This document shows, one piece after another, positions 34,068 to 43,704 of a DNA stretch of 51,267 bases (its first letter is position 1; every line of letters begins with the position of its first letter). The position numbers were made by a program, and so were the translations under genes. Origin of the DNA: Bacteroidales bacterium (GTDB taxonomy: Bacteria > Bacteroidota > Bacteroidia > Bacteroidales > P3); the NCBI GenBank assembly GCA_017561155.1, contig JAFZDP010000068.1, forward strand, positions 1-51,267. Reading direction: 5' to 3'. The notes under the pieces are model-generated. The model saw only the letters and a list, made by a program, of their open reading frames with translations, ran no database searches and had not been told where the DNA came from.

Positions 34068-35168
34068 TTAATTCATTTTGTTATTCTTTTTGTTTTTGTA
34101 GTGTAGCGAATTGCCATGCGCATTATATCCTATTTCGCAACCAATGGCTTGTATGTTTTTTTCCAATTGTTCATGATAGGTAAAGGCATCGTCTTTTACT
34201 ACTGTTTTGTTCTGATACAAAAAATATTGTTCCCTAAAACTTTGAGGAGTTACATTAGGCATAATGATGTTTGCTCCTACTAGTATTGCTTTTTCTCTGG
34301 CATCGGGTTGTATAGTTTGCAGTGCTGTGGTGGCTGCAATGTTTATGTCTTTCATCATTATTCGTAGTATGGCAACCATTTTTAGGCTAAGCTCTAAACG
34401 TTCTTCTTTCGATGGTAGGAGTTTTTTATATTCGTACAATGGAGTGTCGCTATGTTCGATATATGGTCCCATACCCACCATATCTACGTCTATGTTTTGC
34501 AGAAATAGTAAGTCGTCGGCCAAATGGTCCAGTGTTTGGAATGGCAATCCTATCATCACTCCCGACCCTGTTTGGTATCCTACCTTTTGTAGTGTTTGTA
34601 TGGCTTCGAGTCTTGTTTGGTAGCTGTGGGTGTCGTCGTTGGGATGTAGTTTGTAGTATAGTTCGGGTGTCGAACTTTCTATTCTTAGTAAGTAACGCTG
34701 AGCACCGGCATCGAACCATCTGCGATAGGTGTCTTCGCTTTGTTCGCCTAGCGATAGTGTTATGCCCAACCTATAGTCGGTCTCTTTGTTGATGGCTATA
34801 AGTAAGCGTTCTATATCATCGACAAAGTTTCGTGTCATTAGTTCGCCCGATTGTAGTACCATCGAACCATAACCTAGCTCTTTTATATACTTGGCAGCCT
34901 GTATTACTTCGTCATCGGTTACGGTGTAGCGACTTACGTTGTTATTACCAGCTCTTATTCCACAATAAAGACAATTTTTTCTACATTTGTTCGAATATTC
35001 AACCAAGCCTCTTAGGTATACTTTATTTCCTATGTATTGTTGCTTTACTTCGGCTGCTTTATCGAATATTTGTTTTATATCGTTACCTTTTGCAGATAGC
35101 AATGTTACCAAATCGTTATGCGAGAAATGCTCTTGAGTCAGTATTTCGGTTATTGTTTTTGTATTCAT
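34068..35168 (-). CDS. hydE: [FeFe]-hydrogenase maturase HydE
   Basis: A 366-residue radical-SAM enzyme needed to build the dithiolate-bridged H-cluster of [FeFe] hydrogenase. The cluster motif is NKCRKNCLYCGIR (CxxxCxxC) near residue 61, followed by SGSVMIGLP-like GSGVMIGLPFQT and GMGPYIEHSDTPLYE near 232, which is characteristic of HydE rather than biotin synthase. HydF and HydG are not in this window. It is 39 nt downstream of the S4-domain gene on the same strand and may be cotranscribed. Its presence implies hydrogen metabolism and strict anaerobiosis. Confidence 0.9.
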   Translation of the reverse strand: MNTKTITEILTQEHFSHNDLVTLLSAKGNDIKQIFDKAAEVKQQYIGNKVYLRGLVEYSNKCRKNCLYCGIRAGNNNVSRYTVTDDEVIQAAKYIKELGYGSMVLQSGELMTRNFVDDIERLLIAINKETDYRLGITLSLGEQSEDTYRRWFDAGAQRYLLRIESSTPELYYKLHPNDDTHSYQTRLEAIQTLQKVGYQTGSGVMIGLPFQTLDHLADDLLFLQNIDVDMVGMGPYIEHSDTPLYEYKKLLPSKEERLELSLKMVAILRIMMKDINIAATTALQTIQPDAREKAILVGANIIMPNVTPQSFREQYFLYQNKTVVKDDAFTYHEQLEKNIQAIGCEIGYNAHGNSLHYKNKKNNKMN

Positions 35169-35207
35169 AGTATTAAAGTGTTCGTTGTAGGCTGTTTCAG
35201 AAATTGC

Positions 35208-35582
35208 CTATTTATATTTAAACTCTTCTATGTCTCTACGTTCGCGTTTTGTAGGTCGTCCTGCTCCTCTGTCACGCTTTTCAAAACCGTATTGTCTAAC
35301 CATTTGTATACGTTCGTATTCTTCTTCAGGTGTAAGGTCTGTTAGGTAGTCTGGAACCAATTTGGCAGCTACTCTGCTATTTGGAAATCCTTTTACCTCT
35401 ACGGTTTTGTGTAGTTGATTTATCGATATGTCGTATATGTTTCCAATCTTAGCCTCGTGCGATGGCTTTATTGGTACACCATTCATTTTTACTTTACCTG
35501 CGCGGCAAGCTTCTGTCGCCATCGAGCGTGTTTTGAATAGGCGTACACACCACAGCCATTTATCTATACGTAGTTCATCCAT
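35208..35582 (-). CDS. S4-domain RNA-binding protein (Hsp15-like)
   Basis: A 124-residue cytoplasmic protein. Residues 1-60 are an S4 RNA-binding domain (RIDKWLWCVRLFKTRSMATEACRAGKVKMNG), as in Hsp15, which in E. coli binds free 50S subunits that carry nascent chains. The C-terminus is basic and charged (GAGRPTKRERRDIEEFKYK), also as in that family. It starts 8 nt after the 1427-residue activase gene, so it is likely in the same transcript with that gene and tetR upstream, though functionally unrelated. Confidence 0.88.
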   Translation of the reverse strand: MDELRIDKWLWCVRLFKTRSMATEACRAGKVKMNGVPIKPSHEAKIGNIYDISINQLHKTVEVKGFPNSRVAAKLVPDYLTDLTPEEEYERIQMVRQYGFEKRDRGAGRPTKRERRDIEEFKYK

Positions 35583-35590
35583 AGTTATCT

Positions 35591-38500
35591 TTAATTGTTG
35601 GTTTGTTTTTTGTTTTGTCGTGCGTTTTCTACCATAAAGTGCAAACGATTGAATACGTTCGCTTCCGAAGTACTGGAATCGAAATCCAAAAACAATAAAT
35701 TCATTTTAGGATAAATACTTTTGAATTTCTTTTCTATACCTTTTGATATTACATGATTTGCTATGCATCCAAAAGGTTGAAGGCTTATGGCGTTGTATAT
35801 ACCTTTTTCTGCAAAGCTGGCTAGTTCGGCTGGTATAAGCCACCCTTCTCCAAAGTTTGCTGTCATATTTATAATTTTAGAGGCTAATTTAGCTTCGTGG
35901 AATATGTCGGCAAATGGTCGATAGTATGGGAATTGTTTGCCCACTTCGTCGAATTTGTGTGCAACCGATTGCACCAACTTATACAAAGCATCTGAAACAA
36001 ATAGTGGCATTTTGCCAATATCTTTTATGTTTAGTTTTTTGTTTATGTGGCGGTTTACAAAACTATTTACAAAGAAGTTGTACATCGAAGGTGCTACTAC
36101 CTCTACTCCTTGCGACGATAGCCATTCCAATACATTTTTGTGGCTAAACGAGTTGTATTTTACATATATTTCGCCCACCACTCCTATTATTGGTAAGTTA
36201 TCGTTCTGGTTTATATTGTCGTTAAATTCTTTTGTTGCTTGTGCGAATAGTTTTAACAGCCCTTTGTGGTCGCGATGTTCAATATAAGGGAACGAAGCAT
36301 TGATATATTTATATCTAAGCTCTTTGGCCTTGCCTTTTTCTTTTTCTCGCACCACCGAAGCATAGTATAGTTTTGTAAGGCAGTCGGCATATAGCAATCC
36401 GTATAGAGCTATAAGTATGTTGCCTTTGTATTGTAGTTCGAATCCCGGTTGTTCGTTCATCATGTCGCTGCCAAAAGCAACAGATATTACAGGAATATTC
36501 TTATATCCGGCTGCTATCAAAGCATTTTTTATTAATGCTATGTAGTTAGAAGCACGGCATTGTCCTCCTGTTTGTGTTATTCCTATAGCCACTTCGTCGT
36601 GGTTGTATTTTCCGCTTTGGAGTGCTTGTATCACACTGCCCACAACTATTGTGGCAGGGTAGCACACTTCGTTGTTTGCAAATTTAAGTCCCAATTCTGC
36701 TGCTTCGTTATTGCCCATTGGCAAGTTCACCAGCTTGTATCCCATAAGGTCGAAGAATGGCGGTAGAAATTCCGAATACCCTTCGGCAAAATATGGAGCT
36801 AGAATGGTACGATATTTTTCGGTATGTCCAAATATTGGTGTGCGTTCTACAGGCAATGACACTGTTTCGCGATTGCTATATTTAAGACTTTCTACCAATG
36901 AACGAACTCTAAGACGTAGCGAACCGATGTTGTTTACATCGTCAATTTTTAGTAGTGTAACGCTTTTGCCTCTGCGTTTTAGTATTTCGTTTACTTCGTC
37001 GATTATAAAAGCATCAGGACCACAGCCAAACGATGTCAGCTGTACAAAGTGTATGTTTTCTGTGGTGGTAGCCACATAGTGTGCAGCTCTCATCACACGA
37101 TTTGGGTATGCCCATTGCGATATGGCGTTCACTTCCGAAAATACTTCTTCGTTGGTAAATAATGCTATATTTTCGGTTATAACATCGATACCCATATCGG
37201 ATATTGTATTTGCTATTTTGTGCTGTATCAGTGGGTCTATATGGTATGGACGTCCACATAGTAGTATTATCATTCGGTTGGTTTGTTTGGCCTTTTCTAC
37301 TATGTGTCTATTCTCTTCGGCCACTGTTATTACATATTTTTCTTGTTCTTCAAGGGCTTTGCCAAAAGCACGTTCGGCTGTTTTCTTCTCTACACCTAGC
37401 GATGTAAGGTATTTCACACACGAGTTTTTTAGTAGTTTTTCGTTGTTGAAAGCTACCGTAGGCGAATCGAGAGGTATATTGTAGTGAAATTCTGTGTCGA
37501 TAGAGCTCTTAATAACGTCGCTGTAGCCTGTCACTATAGGGCACACATAGCTGTTGTGCGATTTTGAACTCTCCGACTTTTCGAAAACGGTGTATGGATA
37601 TAGTATTCTATCCACATTGCGTTCTACAAGGTCCATTATATGTCCGTGCATAAGTTTGGCAGGAAAACAAATATTGTCTGCCATTATAGAACGTATACCT
37701 TTTTCGTACAAACTATTGGTCGATACGCGCGAAAGTACCGGTTTTATGTTGCATTCCGACAAAAGGGTAAACCAAAACGGGTAGTGCTCGTACATGATAA
37801 GTCCTCGAGGTATACCTATCGTCATCAGTGGTTCTTTTGTACCTTTGCCAAAAGTTCTCGAGAACAAAAGTCTGTAGCGTTCTTGGAATTGGTTGGTTCC
37901 TTTTTCGTTGCTTTCCGATGAGTTTGAATATATTTTTTCGCAGTTATTTCCCGAATAGAATGTGTTGCCATTGGCAAATTTAAATGTTCGTACGGTACAT
38001 TTGTTTTCGCAGCCGGGGCAAACTTCAAAGTTCGAAGTGTAGTTTTGAGAATGTATTAGCTCGTCCAAATACAGTACTTTGTCCGATTCCTTTATATTGT
38101 CTTTGGCATAAATAGCAGCACCATAAGCTCCCATCAGTTCGGGTATGTTGGAAAAAGCAACATCTACGCCGGTTAAGTTTTCTAATGCTTTCACAATAGA
38201 AAGATTGCGGAATGTGCCTCCTTGTACTACAATATGGTTCCCCAGTTCTTTTATATCTTTTAGTTTTAGAACTTTAAATAAGCAGTTCTTTACCACCGAA
38301 TACGAAAAACCTGCTGCTATATCCTCTGTGGCAGCACCCTCGCGCATAGCTTGCTTAACTTTCGAGTTCATAAACACAGTGCATCGAGTTCCCAAATCGC
38401 AAGGTTGTTTTGCAAAGCATGCCATCTTAGCAAAATCAGCGACCGGATATCCAAGCATATTGGCAAAGTTTTCGATAAATGAGCCACAACCCGACGAGCA

Positions 38501-39874
38501 GGCCTCGTTTATTTCTAAGCGTTTGATAGTACCGTTTTCTACAAATATAGCTTTCATATCTTGTCCACCGATATCTAATATAAACGACACTTGTGGCAAA
38601 ATGTCTTTGGCAGCAAGGTAGTGTGCCATAGTTTCTATAATCCCGTTGTGTAGATTGAACGCCGTTTTTATCAAGTTTTCTCCATAGCCTGTAGTGGCAC
38701 TGCCTACTATTTTTACTTGTTTGTTGTGAGCATCTGCGGCTTCTTTCATTCGGGTAATACCTTTTAGAAATGCGTTGAAGCTGTCGCCCTCGTTGCGTAG
38801 GTAGTCTTGAAATACAATACGTTTTTTCGAATCGATAAGTACAATTTTTGTAGTGGTAGAACCCGAGTCTACACCAAGAAAACAACCATTATCGTCTAGT
38901 TTGTCCCAGCTTATGGTTTCTACAAAGTGGTTGTCTTTTTTCTTTTTCCAGTCGTTCAGTTCTTTTTCCGATTCGAATAGTACAGGCAAGCGTCCCTCAG
39001 CCAAGTTCTGAATGTTGTCGTTGCTTGGGTTGTCCAAGTTGTCGATAAAATCTTTTAGCACTATGTTTTTAGGCTCTTGTTCAAAGTCCATTATGGCTGT
39101 ACCCCAAGCCGGTACAAGTTGGGCGTTGTCGCTAAGTATGCAATTGTCGTCGGTTATCGACAATAGTTTTATAAATGCCTTTTTAAGTTCCGGTAAAAAA
39201 GCGAACGGACCTCCGCAAAAGAATATCTGAGGAAGTATGTCGGTGCCGCGTGCCAGCGAGGCTATTACTTGAATGGCCACTGCGTTGAATACCGAAGCAG
39301 CTATGTTGTTTTTGCTCACTTTGCGGCTTATGAGGTTTTGAATGTCGGTTTTAGAAAATACCCCACACCTCGAAGCTATAGGGTATAATGTGTCCGATGT
39401 CTTTGCCAATTCGTTGAGGTCGGAGGTGCTTACTCCCAGCAGGGTAGCTGTTTGGTCGATGAATGCTCCTGTACCACCGGCACAGCTGCCATTCATGCGT
39501 ATATCGGGCGATTTCCCTTTTTCAAAGAAAATCATTTTGCTGTCTTCTCCTCCAATGTCTATAAACGTACGAACATGGCTGAACTTGGTTTCGATAAGTT
39601 TGGCCGATGCAACAACTTCTTGTACAAAGGGAATATTCAAACGTTCGGCATATCCCATACCTACCGAACCTGTTATTTTTATGTGCATATTGCAGTTGCC
39701 TATGGTGTCGTACATTTTTTTGTATGCACCTCGCATCGCTTCTTTAATGTCGGTGTTATGGCGTCTGTAGTCAGAAAATACAATGTCGGCACAATTGTCT
39801 ATTGCAACTATTTTCAGTGTTGTAGAACCAATGTCTATCCCTACTTTGTATGTTGGTAATTTTTCAGTATTCAT
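35591..39874 (-). CDS. Giant acyl-CoA dehydratase activase-related protein
   Basis: A 1427-residue cytoplasmic protein with two BadF/BadG/BcrA-type ATPase domains, about residues 9-265 (GIDIGSTTLKIVAID, SCAGGTGAFIDQ, SRCGVFSKTD) and 333-595 (GVDSGSTTTKIVLID, CSSGCGSFIENFA, TRCTVFMNSKV). Then come DUF2229 (about 705-930, GIPRGLIMYEHYPFW) and a HgdB-like C-terminal part (PFADIFHEAKLASK). In the smaller known activators (HgdC), paired cysteines hold a 4Fe-4S cluster between two subunits and ATP drives electron transfer to a 2-hydroxyacyl-CoA dehydratase. Here both ATPase domains keep such cysteines, so one chain may form its own pseudo-dimer. It starts 10 nt after tetR, suggesting direct control by that regulator. 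Substrate is not known. Confidence 0.88.
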   Translation of the reverse strand: MNTEKLPTYKVGIDIGSTTLKIVAIDNCADIVFSDYRRHNTDIKEAMRGAYKKMYDTIGNCNMHIKITGSVGMGYAERLNIPFVQEVVASAKLIETKFSHVRTFIDIGGEDSKMIFFEKGKSPDIRMNGSCAGGTGAFIDQTATLLGVSTSDLNELAKTSDTLYPIASRCGVFSKTDIQNLISRKVSKNNIAASVFNAVAIQVIASLARGTDILPQIFFCGGPFAFLPELKKAFIKLLSITDDNCILSDNAQLVPAWGTAIMDFEQEPKNIVLKDFIDNLDNPSNDNIQNLAEGRLPVLFESEKELNDWKKKKDNHFVETISWDKLDDNGCFLGVDSGSTTTKIVLIDSKKRIVFQDYLRNEGDSFNAFLKGITRMKEAADAHNKQVKIVGSATTGYGENLIKTAFNLHNGIIETMAHYLAAKDILPQVSFILDIGGQDMKAIFVENGTIKRLEINEACSSGCGSFIENFANMLGYPVADFAKMACFAKQPCDLGTRCTVFMNSKVKQAMREGAATEDIAAGFSYSVVKNCLFKVLKLKDIKELGNHIVVQGGTFRNLSIVKALENLTGVDVAFSNIPELMGAYGAAIYAKDNIKESDKVLYLDELIHSQNYTSNFEVCPGCENKCTVRTFKFANGNTFYSGNNCEKIYSNSSESNEKGTNQFQERYRLLFSRTFGKGTKEPLMTIGIPRGLIMYEHYPFWFTLLSECNIKPVLSRVSTNSLYEKGIRSIMADNICFPAKLMHGHIMDLVERNVDRILYPYTVFEKSESSKSHNSYVCPIVTGYSDVIKSSIDTEFHYNIPLDSPTVAFNNEKLLKNSCVKYLTSLGVEKKTAERAFGKALEEQEKYVITVAEENRHIVEKAKQTNRMIILLCGRPYHIDPLIQHKIANTISDMGIDVITENIALFTNEEVFSEVNAISQWAYPNRVMRAAHYVATTTENIHFVQLTSFGCGPDAFIIDEVNEILKRRGKSVTLLKIDDVNNIGSLRLRVRSLVESLKYSNRETVSLPVERTPIFGHTEKYRTILAPYFAEGYSEFLPPFFDLMGYKLVNLPMGNNEAAELGLKFANNEVCYPATIVVGSVIQALQSGKYNHDEVAIGITQTGGQCRASNYIALIKNALIAAGYKNIPVISVAFGSDMMNEQPGFELQYKGNILIALYGLLYADCLTKLYYASVVREKEKGKAKELRYKYINASFPYIEHRDHKGLLKLFAQATKEFNDNINQNDNLPIIGVVGEIYVKYNSFSHKNVLEWLSSQGVEVVAPSMYNFFVNSFVNRHINKKLNIKDIGKMPLFVSDALYKLVQSVAHKFDEVGKQFPYYRPFADIFHEAKLASKIINMTANFGEGWLIPAELASFAEKGIYNAISLQPFGCIANHVISKGIEKKFKSIYPKMNLLFLDFDSSTSEANVFNRLHFMVENARQNKKQTNN

Positions 39875-39884
39875 TTGTGTACCT

Positions 39885-40508
39885 CTATTTTAAAATTCGA
39901 TGGTTTATGGTTTGTATTATCTCTTTTTTTCGGTTTTCTATCAGTTGTTGTTCTTTTTCTTTGTCGTATGCAATGTGTCGGAAAATGGGTAACGATATAA
40001 ATGTGAATACATTTAACGACACTATGTCTAAAAACAAATCAAAAGCCGAAATAGGTTTCATAATGCCTTTTGCAACATATTCGTCTATCTCGGTTTGTAT
40101 TGTTGCAAATGTTTCTCTCAGGGTGTCGCCTACCTTTTCGCGTAGAATTTTTATCAGCTGTGGATTCGAACGCATTTCGTTTATAAGAAAATGAGGCAGG
40201 TCGGGATATGTTTTCAAAAAGTCGAAGTGTAGTTCTATTATTTTCCTTATTCTGTCTCGTAGGTCGATGTCTTTGTTTTGAGCCAATGCAACAATAGGGG
40301 CTTTTAGTGTTTCTATCTTGTCTTCAAATATTTTGTTGAATAGGTTTTCTTTAGATTGATAGTAATAGTGCAGCATAGCGTGCGTTACTCCGGCACGTTT
40401 GGCTATTTGTGTAGTTTTTGTTGCTTCGTATCCGTTGGTCAAAAACTCGAACTCGGCAGCATTTAGTATCTGTTGTTTCTTGTTTCTTGTATTAGTCTTT
40501 TCCATCAA
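39885..40508 (-). CDS. TetR/AcrR-family regulator
   Basis: A 207-residue repressor-type protein. Residues 9-55 are the TetR helix-turn-helix (ILNAAEFEFLTNGYEATKTTQIAKRAGVTHAMLHYYY), in which HYYYQSKENLF is the usual end of the recognition region. The rest is helical ligand-binding domain without a recognisable ligand class. It is first in a minus-strand group with the 1427-residue activase (10 nt away), so it may sense a fermentation-related acyl compound. An 18-bp palindrome overlaps its predicted transcription start, consistent with autoregulation. Confidence 0.92.
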   Translation of the reverse strand: MMEKTNTRNKKQQILNAAEFEFLTNGYEATKTTQIAKRAGVTHAMLHYYYQSKENLFNKIFEDKIETLKAPIVALAQNKDIDLRDRIRKIIELHFDFLKTYPDLPHFLINEMRSNPQLIKILREKVGDTLRETFATIQTEIDEYVAKGIMKPISAFDLFLDIVSLNVFTFISLPIFRHIAYDKEKEQQLIENRKKEIIQTINHRILK

Positions 40509-40548
40509 AATACTTGTTATTCAATATAAAATACTATAAACAATTTTG

Positions 40549-40566
40549 TCTAACAATCTTGTTAGA
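40549..40566 (-). promoter_or_regulatory. 18-bp palindromic operator upstream of tetR
   Basis: TCTAACAATCTTGTTAGA is a perfect 8-bp inverted repeat with a 2-bp centre. It covers the expected transcription start of the tetR promoter and is a typical TetR-type site. Confidence 0.75.
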
Positions 40567-40571
40567 ACTTG

Positions 40572-40579
40572 CAAAGGTA
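40572..40579 (-). promoter_or_regulatory. -7 promoter element for tetR
   Basis: The complement of 40572-40579 reads TACCTTTG. The -33 region is less clear (TTTA about 18 nt upstream). Confidence 0.65.
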
Positions 40580-40814
40580 CATATTTAATTTCGATTATAA
40601 ACCTATATTATAGTTTTTTAACCAAGAAAAATATTTCTACTTGAATTGTTGCTCTTTTAAGTTTGCAAAACTTGGTTAAAGGTGTATTATTTTGGTGTTA
40701 TATTGTGTTAGAAAAAACGGTATATTACAGTGTGGATGGGAATATAGTATGGATATGGGAGTAGTAGTATGTTTGAAATTGTAGTGTCGTTACGAGCAGG
40801 GTTTGTGTTGAAAA

Positions 40815-40856
40815 TAAAAAAAAGGCATTCTGCTTTTGCAGAATACCTTTTTTTTA
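40815..40856 (-). terminator. Terminator after the DUF1015 gene
   Basis: On the minus strand AAAGGTATTCTGC pairs with GCAGAATGCCTTT (one mismatch) over 4 nt, followed by a T-run. The plus strand also ends in T, so it may work both ways. Confidence 0.85.
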
Positions 40857-40877
40857 TTTTGTATATGGAAAATATCC

Positions 40878-42131
40878 TTATGCAAGTTCGTGGATAACAA
40901 GTCCTGAACGTAATTTTGGTTCAAACCAAGTAGTTTTAGGAGGCATAATGTTACCGCTGTCAGCTATGTCGATAAGTTGTTTCATCGATACTGGATAAAG
41001 AGCGAAAGCAGCTACCATTTCGCCATTGTCAACGCGACGTTTCAATTCGCCTAATCCGCGAATACCGCCTACGAAGTCGATACGTTTAGAAGTACGAAGG
41101 TCTTTGATGTCTAATATTTTGTCTAATACAAGGTTCGACAAGATAGTTACGTCTAATACTCCGATAGGATCGTTGTCGTTGTAAGTACCAGGTTTAGCGT
41201 TTAATTTGTACCATTCGCCATCGATATAAACGCTGAATTCGTGAAGTTTAGATGGTTTGTAGATGTCAGTACCCATTTTTTCAACTTCGAAAGCTTCGTT
41301 TAAAGCAGCCAAAAATTCGTCTTTCGACAAGCCATTCAAATCTTTTACAACGCGGTTGTAGTCGATAATTTTTAATTGATTGTCTGGGAAAATAACAGTC
41401 ATGAAGTAGTTGTATTCTTCGTCGCCTGTGTGGTTAGGATTTTGAGCTTTCTTTTCTTGACCAATCAAAGCAGCAGCAGCTGAACGATGGTGACCATCGG
41501 CAATGTACATAGCAGGAATATCTTTGTCGAATATTTCAACAAGGCGTGCTATAGTATTTTTGTCATCGATTACCCACAAAGTGTGTCCAAAACCATCTTC
41601 TTTACCTACGAAATCGTATACCGGTTTTTGGTTCTTAACAATGTTTTCAACGATAGCGTCGATTTCTTGGTGTGCTGGATATGCAAAGAATACCGGTTCT
41701 ACGTTAGCATTAGTGATGCGAACGTGAATCATACGGTCTTCTTCTTTATCTTTACGAGTAAGCTCGTGTTTTTTGATTATTCCGTTGATGTAGTCGTCAG
41801 AATGAGCACATGCTACGATACCGTATTGTGTACGGCCGTCCATAGTTTGTGCATAGATGTACAATTTTTCTTCTTCGTCTTGTACTAACCAACCATTCTT
41901 TTTAAAGTTGTTGTAGTTTTCTACTACTTTGTCGTAAACTTCTTGGCTGTGTTCATCAACTCCTTCTGGAAGGTCGATTTCAGCTTTTGTTACGTGCAAC
42001 AACGAATGTGGATTTCCGGCAGCTTCTACGCGTGCTTCAGCCGAATTTAATACATCGTATGGACGAGAGGCTAACTCGTTTACTATCTCTACTGGTGGGC
42101 GTAAACCCTTGAATGCTTTAATTATAGACAT
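40878..42131 (-). CDS. DUF1015 family protein
   Basis: A 417-residue cytoplasmic protein of the widespread family DUF1015. It begins IIKAFKGLRPPVEIVNELASRPYDVLN and contains the hallmark ADGHHRSAAA near residue 213 as well as GRTQYGIVACAHSDDYINGIIKKHE. The biochemical role is not firmly established. In several Bacteroides genomes a DUF1015 gene accompanies serC and serA; here it is 25 kb away on the same strand, so that link is broken. It is a single-gene unit with its own promoter and terminator. Confidence 0.92.
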   Translation of the reverse strand: MSIIKAFKGLRPPVEIVNELASRPYDVLNSAEARVEAAGNPHSLLHVTKAEIDLPEGVDEHSQEVYDKVVENYNNFKKNGWLVQDEEEKLYIYAQTMDGRTQYGIVACAHSDDYINGIIKKHELTRKDKEEDRMIHVRITNANVEPVFFAYPAHQEIDAIVENIVKNQKPVYDFVGKEDGFGHTLWVIDDKNTIARLVEIFDKDIPAMYIADGHHRSAAAALIGQEKKAQNPNHTGDEEYNYFMTVIFPDNQLKIIDYNRVVKDLNGLSKDEFLAALNEAFEVEKMGTDIYKPSKLHEFSVYIDGEWYKLNAKPGTYNDNDPIGVLDVTILSNLVLDKILDIKDLRTSKRIDFVGGIRGLGELKRRVDNGEMVAAFALYPVSMKQLIDIADSGNIMPPKTTWFEPKLRSGLVIHELA

Positions 42132-42166
42132 TTTGTTACTATTTTTTAGTGAATGAATTTAAACTG

Positions 42167-42174
42167 CAAATTTA
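42167..42174 (-). promoter_or_regulatory. -7 promoter element for the DUF1015 gene
   Basis: The complement of 42167-42174 reads TAAATTTG, matching TAnnTTTG. The start codon is about 36 nt downstream. Confidence 0.6.
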
Positions 42175-42399
42175 CACATTTTTTTCTATATACATACTCT
42201 TCGTCGGCTGTTTTTTTATTTTTACTGGTTTCAACTCTTTATTGTCAGTATGTTAAGGAAGTGTGTTGCCGCTGTTTTGATGTGTTATTTTGTGCTCTCG
42301 GCTGCAATTGTATGTTGTCAAACACTTGCAGCTCTTTGTTGTTTATAAAGGCTGAGAAAACATGACTATTGTATTCATTAAAATCAGTGTAAAGATATT

Positions 42400-43551
42400 A
42401 TGCAAAAAGCGTTGTTTAAAGAGTTTTTGGATAGCGAAAAAACGTGTGGTTTGGTGCTATTGGTGTGCGTTGTAGTGTCGTTGGTGTTGTCCAATTCTAC
42501 AGTGGGTTGTTATTATCAGTCCTTTTGGCAAATGGAGGTTGGCGGTGTGTCGCTCGTACATATTATCAATGACGGACTTATGACTCTGTTTTTTCTACTT
42601 ATAGGTCTTGAATTGGAACGGGAGATTTATGTCGGTGAGTTGCGACGATTTAGGAATGCTATATTGCCTATTATTGCGGCTTTGGGTGGTATGTTGGTAC
42701 CATCGGTGTGCTACTATCTTTTCACCTCTTCCACACCATTCACCTCAGGTATTGGCATTCCTATGGCTACGGACATAGCTTTTGCGGTGGGCATATTGTC
42801 GTTGTTTGGCAAGCGTGTGCCTGCTGTACTTAAAATTTTTTTGGTGGCACTTGCCATTATCGACGATTTGGGATCGATAATAGTTATTGCTATCTTCTAT
42901 GCCGGCGATATTAATTTTGTTGCTCTTGGTTTGTCTTTCATGGTGTTTGTGGCACTTCTTGTTCTCAATAGAACCAATGTTCTCTGCCTTGTGCCATATA
43001 TAATGGGTGGTATAGTTATGTGGATTTTGATGTACAAGTCTGGTGTGCACCCTACACTTACCGGTGTGCTGTTGGCATTTGCCATTCCTTTTAGGGACTA
43101 TCAGACCGACTCACCCTCGTTCAGGTTGCAACACTACCTTACCAAGCCTGTGGGTTTGCTGGTGTTGCCTATATTTGCTTTGGCCAATACTGCCATTGCA
43201 GTAGGGTCGGACAGCTTGGAAGCTGTGTTGTCGCCATACGGATTGGGAATATTCTTTGGATTGTTTTTAGGCAAACCACTAGGTATTATATTATTTTCTT
43301 ACCTTGCCATTAGGTTTGGGATTTGCACCAAATCTAAAACTCTTGAATGGAAATATATTTTAGGGGTAGGACTGTTGGCCGGTATAGGCTTCACTATGTC
43401 TATATTTATCACTATGCTTTCTTTTTCCGATGCTTTTGTAGTGTCGTCGGCCAAGGTGGCTATATTGTTAGCATCGTTGGTATCGGGGGTGGTGGGCTAT
43501 TGGTGGCTATATGGTGTATTGCCTGTCGGGAAAACCGATATGGGAAAATAA
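42400..43551 (+). CDS. nhaA: Na+/H+ antiporter NhaA
   Basis: A 383-residue inner-membrane antiporter that exports sodium in exchange for protons. Eleven to twelve hydrophobic helices are visible. The key acidic pair lies in AIIDDLGSIIVIAIFYA near residue 152, equivalent to Asp163/Asp164 of the E. coli protein. DIAFAVGILSLFGKRVP near residue 125 and GVLLAGIGFTMSIFI (here GVGLLAGIGFTMSIFI) near 325 are conserved. Length is normal. It stands alone, with housekeeping genes on either side. Confidence 0.96.
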   Translation: MQKALFKEFLDSEKTCGLVLLVCVVVSLVLSNSTVGCYYQSFWQMEVGGVSLVHIINDGLMTLFFLLIGLELEREIYVGELRRFRNAILPIIAALGGMLVPSVCYYLFTSSTPFTSGIGIPMATDIAFAVGILSLFGKRVPAVLKIFLVALAIIDDLGSIIVIAIFYAGDINFVALGLSFMVFVALLVLNRTNVLCLVPYIMGGIVMWILMYKSGVHPTLTGVLLAFAIPFRDYQTDSPSFRLQHYLTKPVGLLVLPIFALANTAIAVGSDSLEAVLSPYGLGIFFGLFLGKPLGIILFSYLAIRFGICTKSKTLEWKYILGVGLLAGIGFTMSIFITMLSFSDAFVVSSAKVAILLASLVSGVVGYWWLYGVLPVGKTDMGK

Positions 43552-43582
43552 AAAAAAGACCGCTTACAATGAAGCAGTCTTT
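43550..43582 (-). terminator. Terminator after tRNA-Arg
   Basis: On the minus strand AAAGAC-T-GCTT pairs with AAGC-G-GTCTTT (complements of 43572-43582 and 43555-43565), then a T-run. Confidence 0.8.
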
Positions 43583-43583
43583 G

Positions 43584-43657
43584 TGACTCCGACAGGATTC
43601 AAACCTGTAACCTTCTGATCCGTAGTCAGATGCTCTATTCAGTTGAGCTACGGAGCC
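43584..43657 (-). tRNA. tRNA-Arg (anticodon ACG)
   Basis: On the minus strand the 74-nt sequence folds as a full cloverleaf. The acceptor stem is GGCTCCG with CGGAGTC. The D stem is GCTC/GAGC. The anticodon stem is TCTGA/TCAGA with loop CTACGGA, anticodon ACG for CGU/CGC/CGA arginine codons after A-to-I editing. The T arm is ACAGG-TTTGAAT-CCTGT. CCA is not encoded and must be added. A consensus promoter and a terminator flank it. Confidence 0.97.
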
Positions 43658-43673
43658 GTCCGTTTTGTGATTG

Positions 43674-43704
43674 CAAAAGTACAAACTTTTTTCGATACTG
43701 CAAA
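43674..43704 (-). promoter_or_regulatory. Consensus promoter for tRNA-Arg
   Basis: On the minus strand TTTG (complement of 43701-43704), 19 nt, TACTTTTG (complement of 43674-43681), exactly the Bacteroidota consensus, about 16 nt before the mature tRNA. Confidence 0.85.
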
